Shown piece after piece: positions 24,973 to 32,773 of a DNA stretch of 62,551 bases. The stretch comes from Reyranellaceae bacterium (GTDB lineage: Bacteria > Pseudomonadota > Alphaproteobacteria > Reyranellales > Reyranellaceae). The number at the start of each line of letters is the position of its first letter. The first letter of the stretch is position 1. Below the pieces are notes generated by a model. It was not told the DNA's origin. It did not search any database and worked only from the letters and a program-made list of their open reading frames with translations. The stretch spans positions 1 through 62,551 of the forward strand of contig JALHMM010000027.1 in NCBI GenBank assembly GCA_022844045.1, in the 5' to 3' direction. A program made the translations under genes and the position numbers.

Positions 24973-26121
24973 TTATTCCGCCGCCTGCTTGGTCTCCGGC
25001 GGCCGCCAGGAGTGCACATAGCCTTCCCACTCGACACCCGCCGGCATCGCGGCGATGTCGAGCGCGTCGCGTGTGTCGAGCATGACCGCGACCTCGTCGG
25101 TCTCGGTCCTTCCGCCCTTGGTCGCGGCGTTGAAGGCCTTGGGGTGCGGGCCATGCGTGAAGCCGCTGGGATGCACGGTCATCATGCCGGGATGGATGTT
25201 GTCGCGGCTGAAGAAGCTGCCCTTGTGGTAGAACAGCACCTCCTCGAAATCGTCGTTGTTGTGGAAGAACGGCAGGCGCAGCGCCTCCGGATCGCTCTCC
25301 AGCGGGCGCGGCACGAAGGTGCAGACGACGAAGCGGCCGGTCAGGAACGTCGTGTGCACCGAGGGCGGCAGATGCGCGCGGTGGCTCATGATCGGCCGGA
25401 TGTCGCGCCAGTTCACGCGCACGACGGACAGATCGCCGTGCCAGCCGGTCGTATCGAGCGGGTTGAACGGATAGGTGATGGTCGAGAGCTGGTCGCGCCG
25501 CTTGACCACGACACGCCAGCGCTTCTCGCCCTGTTGCGCCTTGAAGGCGTCGTCGAGCACCGGCGTGTCGAGGATCGCCGGATCGAAGATGGCGTGGCGG
25601 CCGGCGATGCCTTTGTCGGGCAGGGTGAAGTGATCGTTGGTCGCCTCGATCATCACCACCATCGTCGGCGAGGTCGGCTCGAGCCGCCACATCGTGCCGC
25701 GCGGAATCATCAGGTAGTCGCCGTCGCGGTATTCCATGTGACCGTAATCGCAGAACAGATGGCCGGCACCCTCGTGGATGAAAAACAGGTCATCGCCATC
25801 GCTGTTGCGCGCGAGGTCGGGCTGGGCGGATTCGAGGCGCCAGATCCGCATGTGCACGGCCTTGTTCTTCAGCACGTCCTGCGCCGCCCACGGGCTGCCC
25901 TGCCCCTTCGCCAGCTTGTTGAGGTCGAAGGCGCGCGGCCGGATCGGGCCTTCGAAGTCGATCCAGTCGGTGGGCTTGTGCGGGTGATGGAACTGCGCGG
26001 AGGGACCGAAAAAGCCCTCCTTGCTGATCTCGCGCTCGTAGGTGCCCGCGGGTAGCCGCACATGCGCCTGGCGCGAGGCCACACCCTCGACGCGCGACAG
26101 GGGAATCCAGTTCCTGGCCAT
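24973..26121 (-). CDS. hmgA: Homogentisate 1,2-dioxygenase
   Basis: 382 residues, the shorter bacterial form. Fe(II) enzyme that opens the homogentisate ring to maleylacetoacetate. The N-terminal part shows the cupin strand FFIHEGAGHLFCDYGHMEYRDGDYLMIPRGTMWR, and the C-terminal half carries the iron-ligand region LPFFHNNDDFEEVLFYHKG and IHPGMMTVHPSGFTHGPHP (His and Glu ligands). It starts 10 bases downstream of the hppD stop, so the two genes are co-transcribed. The run hppD-hmgA gives the substrate and confirms the call. Confidence 0.95.
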   Translation of the reverse strand: MARNWIPLSRVEGVASRQAHVRLPAGTYEREISKEGFFGPSAQFHHPHKPTDWIDFEGPIRPRAFDLNKLAKGQGSPWAAQDVLKNKAVHMRIWRLESAQPDLARNSDGDDLFFIHEGAGHLFCDYGHMEYRDGDYLMIPRGTMWRLEPTSPTMVVMIEATNDHFTLPDKGIAGRHAIFDPAILDTPVLDDAFKAQQGEKRWRVVVKRRDQLSTITYPFNPLDTTGWHGDLSVVRVNWRDIRPIMSHRAHLPPSVHTTFLTGRFVVCTFVPRPLESDPEALRLPFFHNNDDFEEVLFYHKGSFFSRDNIHPGMMTVHPSGFTHGPHPKAFNAATKGGRTETDEVAVMLDTRDALDIAAMPAGVEWEGYVHSWRPPETKQAAE

Positions 26122-26131
26122 CGTGTCCTCC

Positions 26132-27211
26132 CTAGGCCTTCAGCACGCCGCGGCGGATCTGGTCGAGCTCGATCGACTCGAAGAGCGCGCGGAAATTGCC
26201 TTCGCCGAATCCCTCGTCACCCTTGCGCTGGATGATCTCGAAGAAGATCGGCCCGATCACCGTGTTGGTGAAGATCTGCAGCAGACGGCCGCCGCCCTCG
26301 GTGGGCGCTCCGTCGATCAGGATGCGGTTGCGCTTCAGGCGCGCAAGGTCCTCGCCATGGCCCGGCAGGCGGCGGTCGATGCCCTCGTAATAGGTCTCGA
26401 TCGTGTCCTGGAACGGGGTGCCCATGCCGCGCAACGCCTCGACCGTGGCGTAAATGTCGTCGCTGCCCAGGGCCACGTGCTGGATTCCCTCGCCGTGATA
26501 GGCGTTGAGGTACTCGGCGATCTGCGACTTGTCGTCGGAGCTCTCGTTGATCGGGATGCGGATCTTGCCGCACGGGCTGGTCATCGCCTTGGACTTCAGG
26601 CCGGTGAGCTTGCCCTCGATGTCGAAGTACTTGATCTCCCGGAAATTGAAGAGGCGTTCGTAGAACTCCGACCACTCCGTCATGCGGCCGCGATGCACGT
26701 TGTGGGTGAGGTGGTCGATATAGGTCAGGCCGACGCCGCGCGGCCGCGGATCGACGCCCGGCAGATACTCGAAATCAACGTCGTAGATCGTGCCCTTGGG
26801 TCCGTATCGGTCGACCAGGTAGATCAGGCTGTCGCCGATGCCCTTGATCGCCGGGATGTTGAGCTCCATCGGCCCGACACGACCCTCGACGCCCCAGGCG
26901 CCCAACGACAGCGCCCGCTTGTAGGCCTGCGCCGCGTGCCTGACCCGGAAGGCGATGGCGCAGATGCTGGGCCCGTGCACGCGGGCGAAGCCCTGCGCGA
27001 AGCTCGCCGGCTCGGCGTTGACGATGAAGTTCACGTCGCCCTGGCGATAGAGCGTGACGTCCTTCGAGCGATGCTTGGCCACCGCGGTGAAACCCATCGA
27101 CTCGAAGAGCTTGCCGAGCTCGGCGGGATCGGGCGCGGTGTATTCGATGAACTCGAAGCCGTCGGTGCCCATCGGGTTCACCGCGTCGACCTCAGGCTGC
27201 GTGCTCGCCAT
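26132..27211 (-). CDS. hppD: 4-hydroxyphenylpyruvate dioxygenase
   Basis: 359 residues from ATG 27211 (GGAGG five bases upstream). Converts 4-hydroxyphenylpyruvate to homogentisate. Two VOC-type domains. The iron ligands are visible in the C-terminal domain: His in [10 protein letters not shown], His in GEGIQHVAL and Glu in [19 protein letters not shown], the last also being the gate helix region. It is the first gene of the homogentisate run and is preceded by a palindromic operator shared with the divergent MarR gene, so the 4-HPP or homogentisate level probably controls the operon. Confidence 0.96.
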   Translation of the reverse strand: MASTQPEVDAVNPMGTDGFEFIEYTAPDPAELGKLFESMGFTAVAKHRSKDVTLYRQGDVNFIVNAEPASFAQGFARVHGPSICAIAFRVRHAAQAYKRALSLGAWGVEGRVGPMELNIPAIKGIGDSLIYLVDRYGPKGTIYDVDFEYLPGVDPRPRGVGLTYIDHLTHNVHRGRMTEWSEFYERLFNFREIKYFDIEGKLTGLKSKAMTSPCGKIRIPINESSDDKSQIAEYLNAYHGEGIQHVALGSDDIYATVEALRGMGTPFQDTIETYYEGIDRRLPGHGEDLARLKRNRILIDGAPTEGGGRLLQIFTNTVIGPIFFEIIQRKGDEGFGEGNFRALFESIELDQIRRGVLKA

Positions 27212-27239
27212 GGGAGACCTCCATTGACGGATCAGGCCA

Positions 27240-27261
27240 ATTGGTTTCAAATGAAACTAAT
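27240..27261. promoter_or_regulatory. Palindromic operator between hppD and the MarR gene
   Basis: Half-sites ATTGGTTTCA (27240-27249) and TGAAACTAAT (27252-27261) separated by AA match as an inverted repeat at 9 of 10 positions. Length and AT-rich character suit a MarR-type winged-helix dimer. It is 28 bases from the hppD start and 47 from the marR start, well placed to control both. Confidence 0.78.
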
Positions 27262-27308
27262 ACGCTCTCGACACTCTGGCAACCCCCAGCCCCACCCAGT
27301 CCATCCAC

Positions 27309-27773
27309 ATGCCTGACAGACCCGGCCTGCGGCTCGAACGCTTCCTGCCCTATCGGCTGTCGATCCTGAGCCAGACCACCAGCGCCGACCTGCACCGCCG
27401 CTATTTCGGCCCATCCCACCTCACCATCCCGCAGTGGCGGGTGATCGCCGCACTGGGGCGCTTCGCCCCGCTCTCGGCTTCCGACATCTGCCAACGCACG
27501 GTCATGGACAAGGTCACGGTCAGCCGTGCCGTCGCCGGCCTGCGCCGCCGTCGCCTCGTCGAACAGGCCACCGACGGTACCGACCGGCGACGATCCCAGC
27601 TGCGTCTCACCACGCCCGGCCAGGCGATGCACGACCTGATCGTGCCCCTGGCCCTGGGCTACGAAGCCGAGCTGCTGGCGCAGCTGTCATCGGCCGAGCG
27701 CAAGGCGCTGGACGGCCTGCTGGACCGGCTGCTAGACGCAGCACGCGCTTTGGCGGCGCGCCCCGCCCCCTAG
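27309..27773 (+). CDS. MarR family regulator of the homogentisate operon
   Basis: 154 residues, family-normal. Winged helix: LTIPQWRVIAALGRFAPLSASDIC, recognition helix around MDKVTVSRAVAGLRRRRLV, and a wing with DGTDRRRSQLRLTTPG; N- and C-terminal helices would dimerise. Divergent from hppD across the palindrome at 27240-27261, so it is expected to repress hppD-hmgA-fahA-maiA and itself until a pathway intermediate binds, as HpdR/HmgR-like proteins do elsewhere. The ligand is inferred from context only. Confidence 0.92.
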   Translation: MPDRPGLRLERFLPYRLSILSQTTSADLHRRYFGPSHLTIPQWRVIAALGRFAPLSASDICQRTVMDKVTVSRAVAGLRRRRLVEQATDGTDRRRSQLRLTTPGQAMHDLIVPLALGYEAELLAQLSSAERKALDGLLDRLLDAARALAARPAP

Positions 27774-27797
27774 ATATATGGTGTCAGGGGATATATA
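27771..27797 (+). promoter_or_regulatory. AT-rich candidate promoter for aroQ-accBC-aat
   Basis: Two copies of GATATAT start 17 bases apart (27773 and 27790); the first overlaps the marR stop codon and the second continues as ATATATAAG. This is the only AT-rich stretch before aroQ and could supply -10 sequences. No clear -35 pairing was found. Confidence 0.35.
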
Positions 27798-27845
27798 AGG
27801 CTATCGCTAGCGTCCGAAAGCGCCACGAAAACAAAGAGATCGACC

Positions 27846-28283
27846 TTGTCACCCGTGCTGGTCCTCAACGGCCCCAACCTCAACATGCTGGGCAAGCGTC
27901 AGCCCGAGATCTATGGCCGCGAGACCCTGGCCGATATCGAAGCCGCCTGCCGCACCGAAGCCAAGGGGCTCGACCTGTCGCTGGACTTCTTCCAGAGCAA
28001 CCACGAGGGCGCGCTGGTCGAGCGTATCCAGCAGGCGCGCGAGGCCAATAGTGGCATCATCATCAATGCCGGGGCCTACACCCACACCTCGGTCGCTCTG
28101 CTCGACGCGCTGAACGCCGCCGAAAAGCCCGTGATCGAGGTTCATCTCTCGAATATCTACAAGCGGGAAGAGTTCCGGCATCATTCCTATATCAGCCCGG
28201 TGGCCGTGGGCGTGATCTGCGGCTTCGGCGGCCAGGGCTACCTGCTTGCGCTGCGGGCCATCGCCCGCCTCGTTTCCCGCTGA
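27846..28283 (+). CDS. aroQ: 3-dehydroquinate dehydratase, type II
   Basis: 145 residues; the best start is TTG 27846 ([15 protein letters not shown] follows), with GTG 27854 as an alternative. Catalyses the third shikimate step. The catalytic Tyr is in [11 protein letters not shown], the flexible active-site loop follows it, and [17 protein letters not shown] and [19 protein letters not shown] supply Asn, His and Arg residues of the site. Length is normal. Placement before accB-accC is a common alphaproteobacterial arrangement. Confidence 0.95.
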   Translation: MSPVLVLNGPNLNMLGKRQPEIYGRETLADIEAACRTEAKGLDLSLDFFQSNHEGALVERIQQAREANSGIIINAGAYTHTSVALLDALNAAEKPVIEVHLSNIYKREEFRHHSYISPVAVGVICGFGGQGYLLALRAIARLVSR

Positions 28284-28304
28284 CCCCTCATCAACGGACG
28301 GACC

Positions 28305-28775
28305 ATGTCGAGACCCGATGAAGACCTCGCTTTGATCCGCAAGCTGGCCGAGCTGCTCCATGACAGCGGGCTGGGCGAGATCGAGTACGAAACCAACGGC
28401 CGTCGCGTGCGGCTGGCCAAGCAGGCCGCCGCCGCGGCCGCCCCGATCTTTGTCGGTGGCCCGGCGCAAGCCGCCCTGCCGTCCCCGGCCGCCGGTGCCG
28501 CGCCCGCCGCCGCCCAGCCGGTGGCCGACGACGCAAGCAACCCGGGCGCGGTGAAGTCGCCGATGGTCGGCACCGCCTATCTGTCGCCCGAGCCGGGTAA
28601 GCCCGCCTTCATCAATGTCGGCGACAAGGTCGCGGCGGGCCAAACCCTGTTGATCATCGAGGCGATGAAGACCTTCAATCCGATCAAGGCGCCCAAGGCG
28701 GGCACCGTGTCGAAGATCATCATCACCAACGCCCAGCCGGTGGAGTTCGGCCAGGTGCTGCTGATCGTCGACTGA
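28305..28775 (+). CDS. accB: Acetyl-CoA carboxylase biotin carboxyl carrier protein
   Basis: 156 residues. Carries the biotin that shuttles CO2 between AccC and AccAD in fatty-acid synthesis. The N-terminal helix LIRKLAELLHDSGLGEIEYE, an Ala/Pro-rich linker and a C-terminal hammerhead domain with the biotinylation site EAMKTFN, preceded by SPMVGTAYLSPEPGKPAF, give the standard layout. It lies 21 bases after aroQ and 15 before accC, clearly one operon. Confidence 0.96.
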   Translation: MSRPDEDLALIRKLAELLHDSGLGEIEYETNGRRVRLAKQAAAAAAPIFVGGPAQAALPSPAAGAAPAAAQPVADDASNPGAVKSPMVGTAYLSPEPGKPAFINVGDKVAAGQTLLIIEAMKTFNPIKAPKAGTVSKIIITNAQPVEFGQVLLIVD

Positions 28776-28790
28776 CGCCGGGGCGCACCA

Positions 28791-30134
28791 ATGTTCGAGA
28801 AAATCCTGATCGCCAACCGCGGCGAGATCGCGCTGCGGGTCCATCGCGCGTGCAAGGAGATGGGCATCGAGACGGTGGCGGTCCACTCGACCGCCGATTC
28901 CGACGCCATGCACGTGCGGCTGGCCGACGAGTCGGTGTGTATCGGCCCGCCGCCGGCGCGCGACAGCTATCTCAACATCCCGGCGATCCTGTCGGCCGCG
29001 ACCATCGCCGGCGTCGACGCGATCCACCCCGGCTACGGCTTCCTCAGCGAGAACGCGCGTTTTGCCGAGCTGGTCGAGGAACACGGCTTCACCTTCATCG
29101 GCCCGACGCCCGAGCACATCCGTATGATGGGCGACAAGATCGTCGCCAAGCAGACGGCGGCGAAGCTCGGCCTGCCGCTGGTGCCCGGCTCGCCCGGCCC
29201 GGTCGACTCGCTCGACGAGGTTCGCGCGCTGGGCGAGAAGATCGGCTACCCGGTGCTGGTCAAGGCGGTCGCCGGCGGCGGTGGCCGGGGCATGAAGGTG
29301 ATCGATAGTCCCGACGCCGCCGAGGAAGCCTTCGGCCTGGCGCGCCAGGAAGCCACCGCGGCCTTCGGCAACGGCTCGGTCTATGTCGAGAAGTACCTCG
29401 GCCGTCCCCGCCACATCGAGATCCAGATCCTCGCCGACACCCACGGCAATTGCGTGCATCTGGGCGAGCGCGACTGCTCGCTGCAGCGCCGCCACCAGAA
29501 GGTGCTGGAGGAGACGCCCTCGCCGGCGCTCAACCGCGAGACCCGCGAGCGCATCGGCGCGCTGGCGTCGGCCGCCATCGGCAAGATGGGCTATCGCGGC
29601 GCCGGCACGCTGGAGTTCCTGTACCAGGACGGCGAGTTCTATTTCATCGAGATGAACACCCGCCTGCAGGTCGAGCATCCGATCACCGAGGCGATCACTG
29701 GCATCGACCTCGTGCGTGAGCAGATCCGCATCGCGGCGGGCGCGCCGCTGGGCTTCACCCAGGCCGACATCAAGTTCTCGGGCCACGCCATCGAGTGCCG
29801 CGTGAACGCCGAGAACCCGGAGACCTTCGTGCCCTGCCCCGGCTTGGTCACCGACTACCATCCGCCCGGCGGATTGGGCGTGCGCGTCGACAGCGGCCTG
29901 TACACCGGCTACCGCATGCCGCCCTACTACGACAGCCTGGTCGCCAAGTTGATCGTATCGGGCGGCAGTCGCAACGAATGCCTGATGCGCCTGCGCCGCG
30001 CGCTCGGCGAGTACGTTATCGGCGGCATCGAGACCACCATCCCCCTGCACCAGCGGATCATCGCCGAGCAGGAATTCGTCGACGGCGAGTACAACATCCA
30101 CTGGCTGGAACGCCTGGTCGGCCTCAAGAAGTGA
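28791..30134 (+). CDS. accC: Biotin carboxylase
   Basis: 447 residues, family-normal. ATP-dependent carboxylation of biotin on AccB. It reads [21 protein letters not shown] at the N-terminus, [11 protein letters not shown] in the first domain, the glycine-rich ATP-grasp loop [12 protein letters not shown], the [24 protein letters not shown] segment with catalytic Glu, Asn, Arg and Glu residues, and EC-R ([15 protein letters not shown]) near the bicarbonate site. Follows accB by 15 bases. Confidence 0.97.
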   Translation: MFEKILIANRGEIALRVHRACKEMGIETVAVHSTADSDAMHVRLADESVCIGPPPARDSYLNIPAILSAATIAGVDAIHPGYGFLSENARFAELVEEHGFTFIGPTPEHIRMMGDKIVAKQTAAKLGLPLVPGSPGPVDSLDEVRALGEKIGYPVLVKAVAGGGGRGMKVIDSPDAAEEAFGLARQEATAAFGNGSVYVEKYLGRPRHIEIQILADTHGNCVHLGERDCSLQRRHQKVLEETPSPALNRETRERIGALASAAIGKMGYRGAGTLEFLYQDGEFYFIEMNTRLQVEHPITEAITGIDLVREQIRIAAGAPLGFTQADIKFSGHAIECRVNAENPETFVPCPGLVTDYHPPGGLGVRVDSGLYTGYRMPPYYDSLVAKLIVSGGSRNECLMRLRRALGEYVIGGIETTIPLHQRIIAEQEFVDGEYNIHWLERLVGLKK

Positions 30135-30192
30135 GTGGTCGCAGGCGTCGTCACCGATTGCGCCACGCCCTCCGGCGCGCGACCTTGACGGC

Positions 30193-30846
30193 ATGAACGA
30201 CTTCACACCGGAGCTGTTGCTGCGGGCCTATTGCGCCGGGATCTTCCCGATGGGCGAGACGCGCGGCGATCCGACGCTGTACTGGGTCGACCCCGAGAAG
30301 CGCGCGATCATCGAGCTCGACCAGTTCCATCTGCCGCGCCGGCTGGCGCGCACCGTGCGCAACGGGCCGTTCGAGGTCAGCTGCGATCGCGATTTCGAAG
30401 GCGTGATGCGCGCCTGCGCGGCGCCCAGGCGGTACCAGAACGAGAGCTGGATCAATCGGCCGATCATCGAGCTCTACACCGGCCTGTTCAGCCGTGGCTA
30501 CGCCCATTCGGTGGAGTGCCGCATCGATGGTGAGCTGGTCGGCGGCCTGTACGGCGTATCGATCAACGGCGCCTTCTTCGGCGAAAGCATGTTCAGCCGG
30601 GTGCGCGACGCCAGCAAGGTGGCGCTGGTGCACCTCGTGGCGCGGCTGATCAAGGGCGGCTTCACCTTGCTCGATTGCCAATTCATGACCGAGCATCTGC
30701 GCCAGTTCGGCACGACGGAAATCTCACGCGCCACTTACCGCGCTCGGCTCGAGCGCGCGATCGCCGCGCGCGCCCACTTCTATCTGGAGCTGGGCGGCGC
30801 GGAAGCCTGCGGGATCGTCACGCAGGCCAGGACCCACACGTCGTAG
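30193..30846 (+). CDS. aat: Leucyl/phenylalanyl-tRNA-protein transferase
   Basis: 217 residues. Adds Leu or Phe to proteins with N-terminal Lys or Arg, creating N-degrons for ClpAP/ClpS. Family words include [52 protein letters not shown] and [21 protein letters not shown]. Interestingly clpS and clpA, which act on its products, also lie in this window about 10 kb away. Its last 67 bases overlap the 3' end of the convergent DUF2155 gene. Confidence 0.95.
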   Translation: MNDFTPELLLRAYCAGIFPMGETRGDPTLYWVDPEKRAIIELDQFHLPRRLARTVRNGPFEVSCDRDFEGVMRACAAPRRYQNESWINRPIIELYTGLFSRGYAHSVECRIDGELVGGLYGVSINGAFFGESMFSRVRDASKVALVHLVARLIKGGFTLLDCQFMTEHLRQFGTTEISRATYRARLERAIAARAHFYLELGGAEACGIVTQARTHTS

Positions 30847-31301
30847 ACCGAGCTGTCGAGCGCCGAGAGCGCCGGCGAGGATGCGAACATCCAGCCCGAG
30901 AACAGCTTCTCGGCCGCCTGCGACGGCTTGTTGTCCGTGATGGTCAGGAACGCCACCGAATCGGGCGTCGCCTCGGGCGTGTTGACCAGGCATTCCGCGG
31001 CGTCGATGCGCAGGGTGCCGAATCGCACCGTGTCGCCGACCGCGACGAGGACCTCACGGGTGCGCGTCGTGACCTTGTCCAGCGCTTGCAGCTTGACGGC
31101 GCGGCGCTGCCCCTCGGGCGCCGTCGGCGATCGCTGCAGCGGCTTGAAATCGTCGACCGGCGGAATCGACAACGTGACCGACGGGCTAGGCCGCACGTCA
31201 GGCCGCGGCGTGGTCTCGACCGGCGGCGGGGTCTGCGCCGCAACGCCCGCGCCCAGCGCGATGACGCACACCGCCAGGGCGGCGCGGCGTAGTCCGGTCA
31301 T
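30780..31301 (-). CDS. DUF2155 domain protein, exported
   Basis: 173 residues. Signal peptide [18 protein letters not shown], a proline-rich linker, then the DUF2155 domain: [43 protein letters not shown] and [27 protein letters not shown]. Two conserved cysteines could form a disulfide. Function is unknown; the family is characteristic of alphaproteobacteria and commonly lies near aat and the NDUFA12-like gene. The 3' end runs 67 bases into the convergent aat gene. Confidence 0.88.
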   Translation of the reverse strand: MTGLRRAALAVCVIALGAGVAAQTPPPVETTPRPDVRPSPSVTLSIPPVDDFKPLQRSPTAPEGQRRAVKLQALDKVTTRTREVLVAVGDTVRFGTLRIDAAECLVNTPEATPDSVAFLTITDNKPSQAAEKLFSGWMFASSPALSALDSSVYDVWVLACVTIPQASAPPSSR

Positions 31302-31537
31302 TCGTCGCGCTTTGCCGGCGGCGCGTCAGCGGCGGCCGCCTCGACCAGATCGTGGAACACGGCGCGGATCTGCGTCGGATCGCAGCCCATCAGCACGCCG
31401 TCCTCGACGGCGTCGGCGATCATGGCGCGGATCTCCTCGAGGTTCTCGTTGAGCACCTTGATCTTTTCCAGGCACGACACCGGCTTGCCGTCGGGCTGCT
31501 TCCAGACCGGCGCGACGGAGGGCTGGCCGCTACTCAC
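31298..31537 (-). CDS. Small conserved-looking protein in the mlaD operon
   Basis: 79 residues, no signal or membrane segment. The core is PVSCLEKIKVLNENLEEIRAMIADAVEDGVLMGCDPTQIRAVFHDLVEAA, a predicted helical bundle with two cysteines. ATG overlaps the mlaD stop by four bases and its stop overlaps the DUF2155 start by four bases, so translation of mlaD, this gene and DUF2155 is coupled. No named family. The tight coupling to an envelope-lipid gene is the only clue to function. Confidence 0.8.
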   Translation of the reverse strand: MSSGQPSVAPVWKQPDGKPVSCLEKIKVLNENLEEIRAMIADAVEDGVLMGCDPTQIRAVFHDLVEAAAADAPPAKRDE

Positions 31538-32049
31538 TGCTTGCCTCCCGGCGCGGGCAGAGGTGGCGGTGCCGGCGGAGCCCCGGTCGACGGCGGTGGC
31601 GATGGCGACGAGCCGACGCCGCCGAAGATCAGGCGCGCGATCAGGTCGGCGAGCAGGATCGAGCCCTGTGTCTTGCTGATGCGGCTGCCGGGACCGAGGA
31701 ACTGGTTGCTGCCACCGGGCTCGAGCAGGATCACCATGCCGCCGAGCAGCGACTCGCTGACGATTCGCGCGAAGGTGTCGGCCGGCAGCTTCACCTCGGG
31801 GCGGATCGACATGCGCACGACGGCGTTGAATTCCTTGTCGAGCTCGAGGCTGGTGACGGTGCCGACCTTGATGCCCGACAGCGTCACGTCAGAGCCGCGC
31901 TTGAGACCGTCGGCACGGTCAAATCGCGCGACGATCTCGTAACCGCGCGGCGTCGAGGCCTCGGTCGTGCTGAAGGCGTAGATGACGAAGATACCGGCGA
32001 CGCACAGCACCATGGCGCCGATGATCGTCTCCACGATATTGCGTCCCAA
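31534..32049 (-). CDS. mlaD: MlaD-type lipid transport protein
   Basis: 171 residues, TTG start at 32049 preceded by CGGAGG. One N-terminal membrane anchor (ETIIGAMVLCVAGIFVIYAF) and a single MCE domain: YEIVARFDRADGLKRGSDVTLSGIKVGTV and MSIRPEVKLPADTFARIVSESLLGG. The C-terminus is a proline-rich tail. MlaD binds MlaFE in the inner membrane and handles phospholipids for outer-membrane asymmetry. No mlaE or mlaF is adjacent; in many alphaproteobacteria they are elsewhere. Confidence 0.92.
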   Translation of the reverse strand: MGRNIVETIIGAMVLCVAGIFVIYAFSTTEASTPRGYEIVARFDRADGLKRGSDVTLSGIKVGTVTSLELDKEFNAVVRMSIRPEVKLPADTFARIVSESLLGGMVILLEPGGSNQFLGPGSRISKTQGSILLADLIARLIFGGVGSSPSPPPSTGAPPAPPPLPAPGGKQ

Positions 32050-32122
32050 CCCCGCCTCCGATTCCGATCAGATCAGATCACGTCACTATACAATGATGGC
32101 CGTTCGACGACGAACCTGCGGC

Positions 32123-32479
32123 TCAGTCGGGCTTCCACGCCTCATAGTCGCCGGTCGCCTTCGCACGACGGCCAGCACCGGCGACGCTGCCGGCGGGATG
32201 ATAGGCGAGCGCGGTGCCGCTTTGGTTGGGGCGATGCGGCTGCTCCCATGGCTTGCGCGGCAGGCCGCCCTTCGGTGGTGGCTCGGCCGCGGTGTGGTGC
32301 AGCCAGCCATGCCAATCGGGCGGCACGCGGCTGGCTTCAGCCTCGCCGCGATAGATCACCCAGCGCTTCTGACGCCGCCCGGCTGGGGTCTTGCGCTCGC
32401 GGTAGTAACGATTGCCCTGCGAGTCTTCGCCGACCAGTTCGCCGCGCAGCCACGTGAAAAGACGTGTGCCCACCGTCAT
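32123..32479 (-). CDS. NDUFA12-like NADH:ubiquinone oxidoreductase accessory protein
   Basis: 118 residues. Family words RGELVGEDSQGNRYYRER, KRWVIYRGEAEASRVPPDWHGWLHHTAAEPP and the C-terminal YEAWKPD are those of the mitochondrial NDUFA12/B17.2 subunit and its alphaproteobacterial homologue, a supernumerary subunit on the peripheral arm of complex I. It lies upstream of mlaD, 73 bases away. Presence strongly supports an alphaproteobacterial host. No other complex I gene is in the window. Confidence 0.93.
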   Translation of the reverse strand: MTVGTRLFTWLRGELVGEDSQGNRYYRERKTPAGRRQKRWVIYRGEAEASRVPPDWHGWLHHTAAEPPPKGGLPRKPWEQPHRPNQSGTALAYHPAGSVAGAGRRAKATGDYEAWKPD

Positions 32480-32651
32480 CGACTATCCCCGATCAACGAA
32501 TACCCCACAGCATCGCGCCGCTTGTAGCCTTGCGCACCGTGTCCCGCAATGCGAGGCGATCATCGTCATCGACGCCGCTCAGAGCCTCGCCCAAACGCAT
32601 CGCGATCGGGTGTTGCGCACATGCATCATGTAGTATCATGAGTGAGCGTGT

Positions 32652-32689
32652 GCACAAAATATTGTTGCGCTCTCAAGATTTTGTAATCT
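32652..32689 (+). promoter_or_regulatory. nrdJ promoter overlapping an NrdR-like box
   Basis: TTGTTG (32662-32667) and TAATCT (32684-32689) with a 16-base spacer form a good sigma-70-type promoter 85 bases before nrdJ. The sequence GCACAAAATATTGTTG (32652-32667) matches most positions of the NrdR box consensus and overlaps the -35, as expected for repression of ribonucleotide reductase genes. A direct repeat ATCATG-N4-ATCATG lies just upstream (about 32624-32639). A second NrdR box at the usual spacing was not found. Confidence 0.6.
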
Positions 32690-32773
32690 AGTATCCTACG
32701 ACGTCCATATGTGCGATCGCGATTCATTGAGGCGCGGCACATCAGAGGCGGTTTGCGGGGGCCCAAGCGGTCG

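Noticed and set aside
27849..30206. 785-codon open frame antisense to aroQ-accB-accC
   Set aside because: Antisense of conserved coding sequence, His/Asp/Ala/Gly-rich and lacking any domain; an artefact of codon bias.
32480..32650. Cobalamin riboswitch before the B12-dependent nrdJ
   Set aside because: No B12-box (AGCCAGGAGACCTGCC-like) sequence or matching fold was found in the interval.
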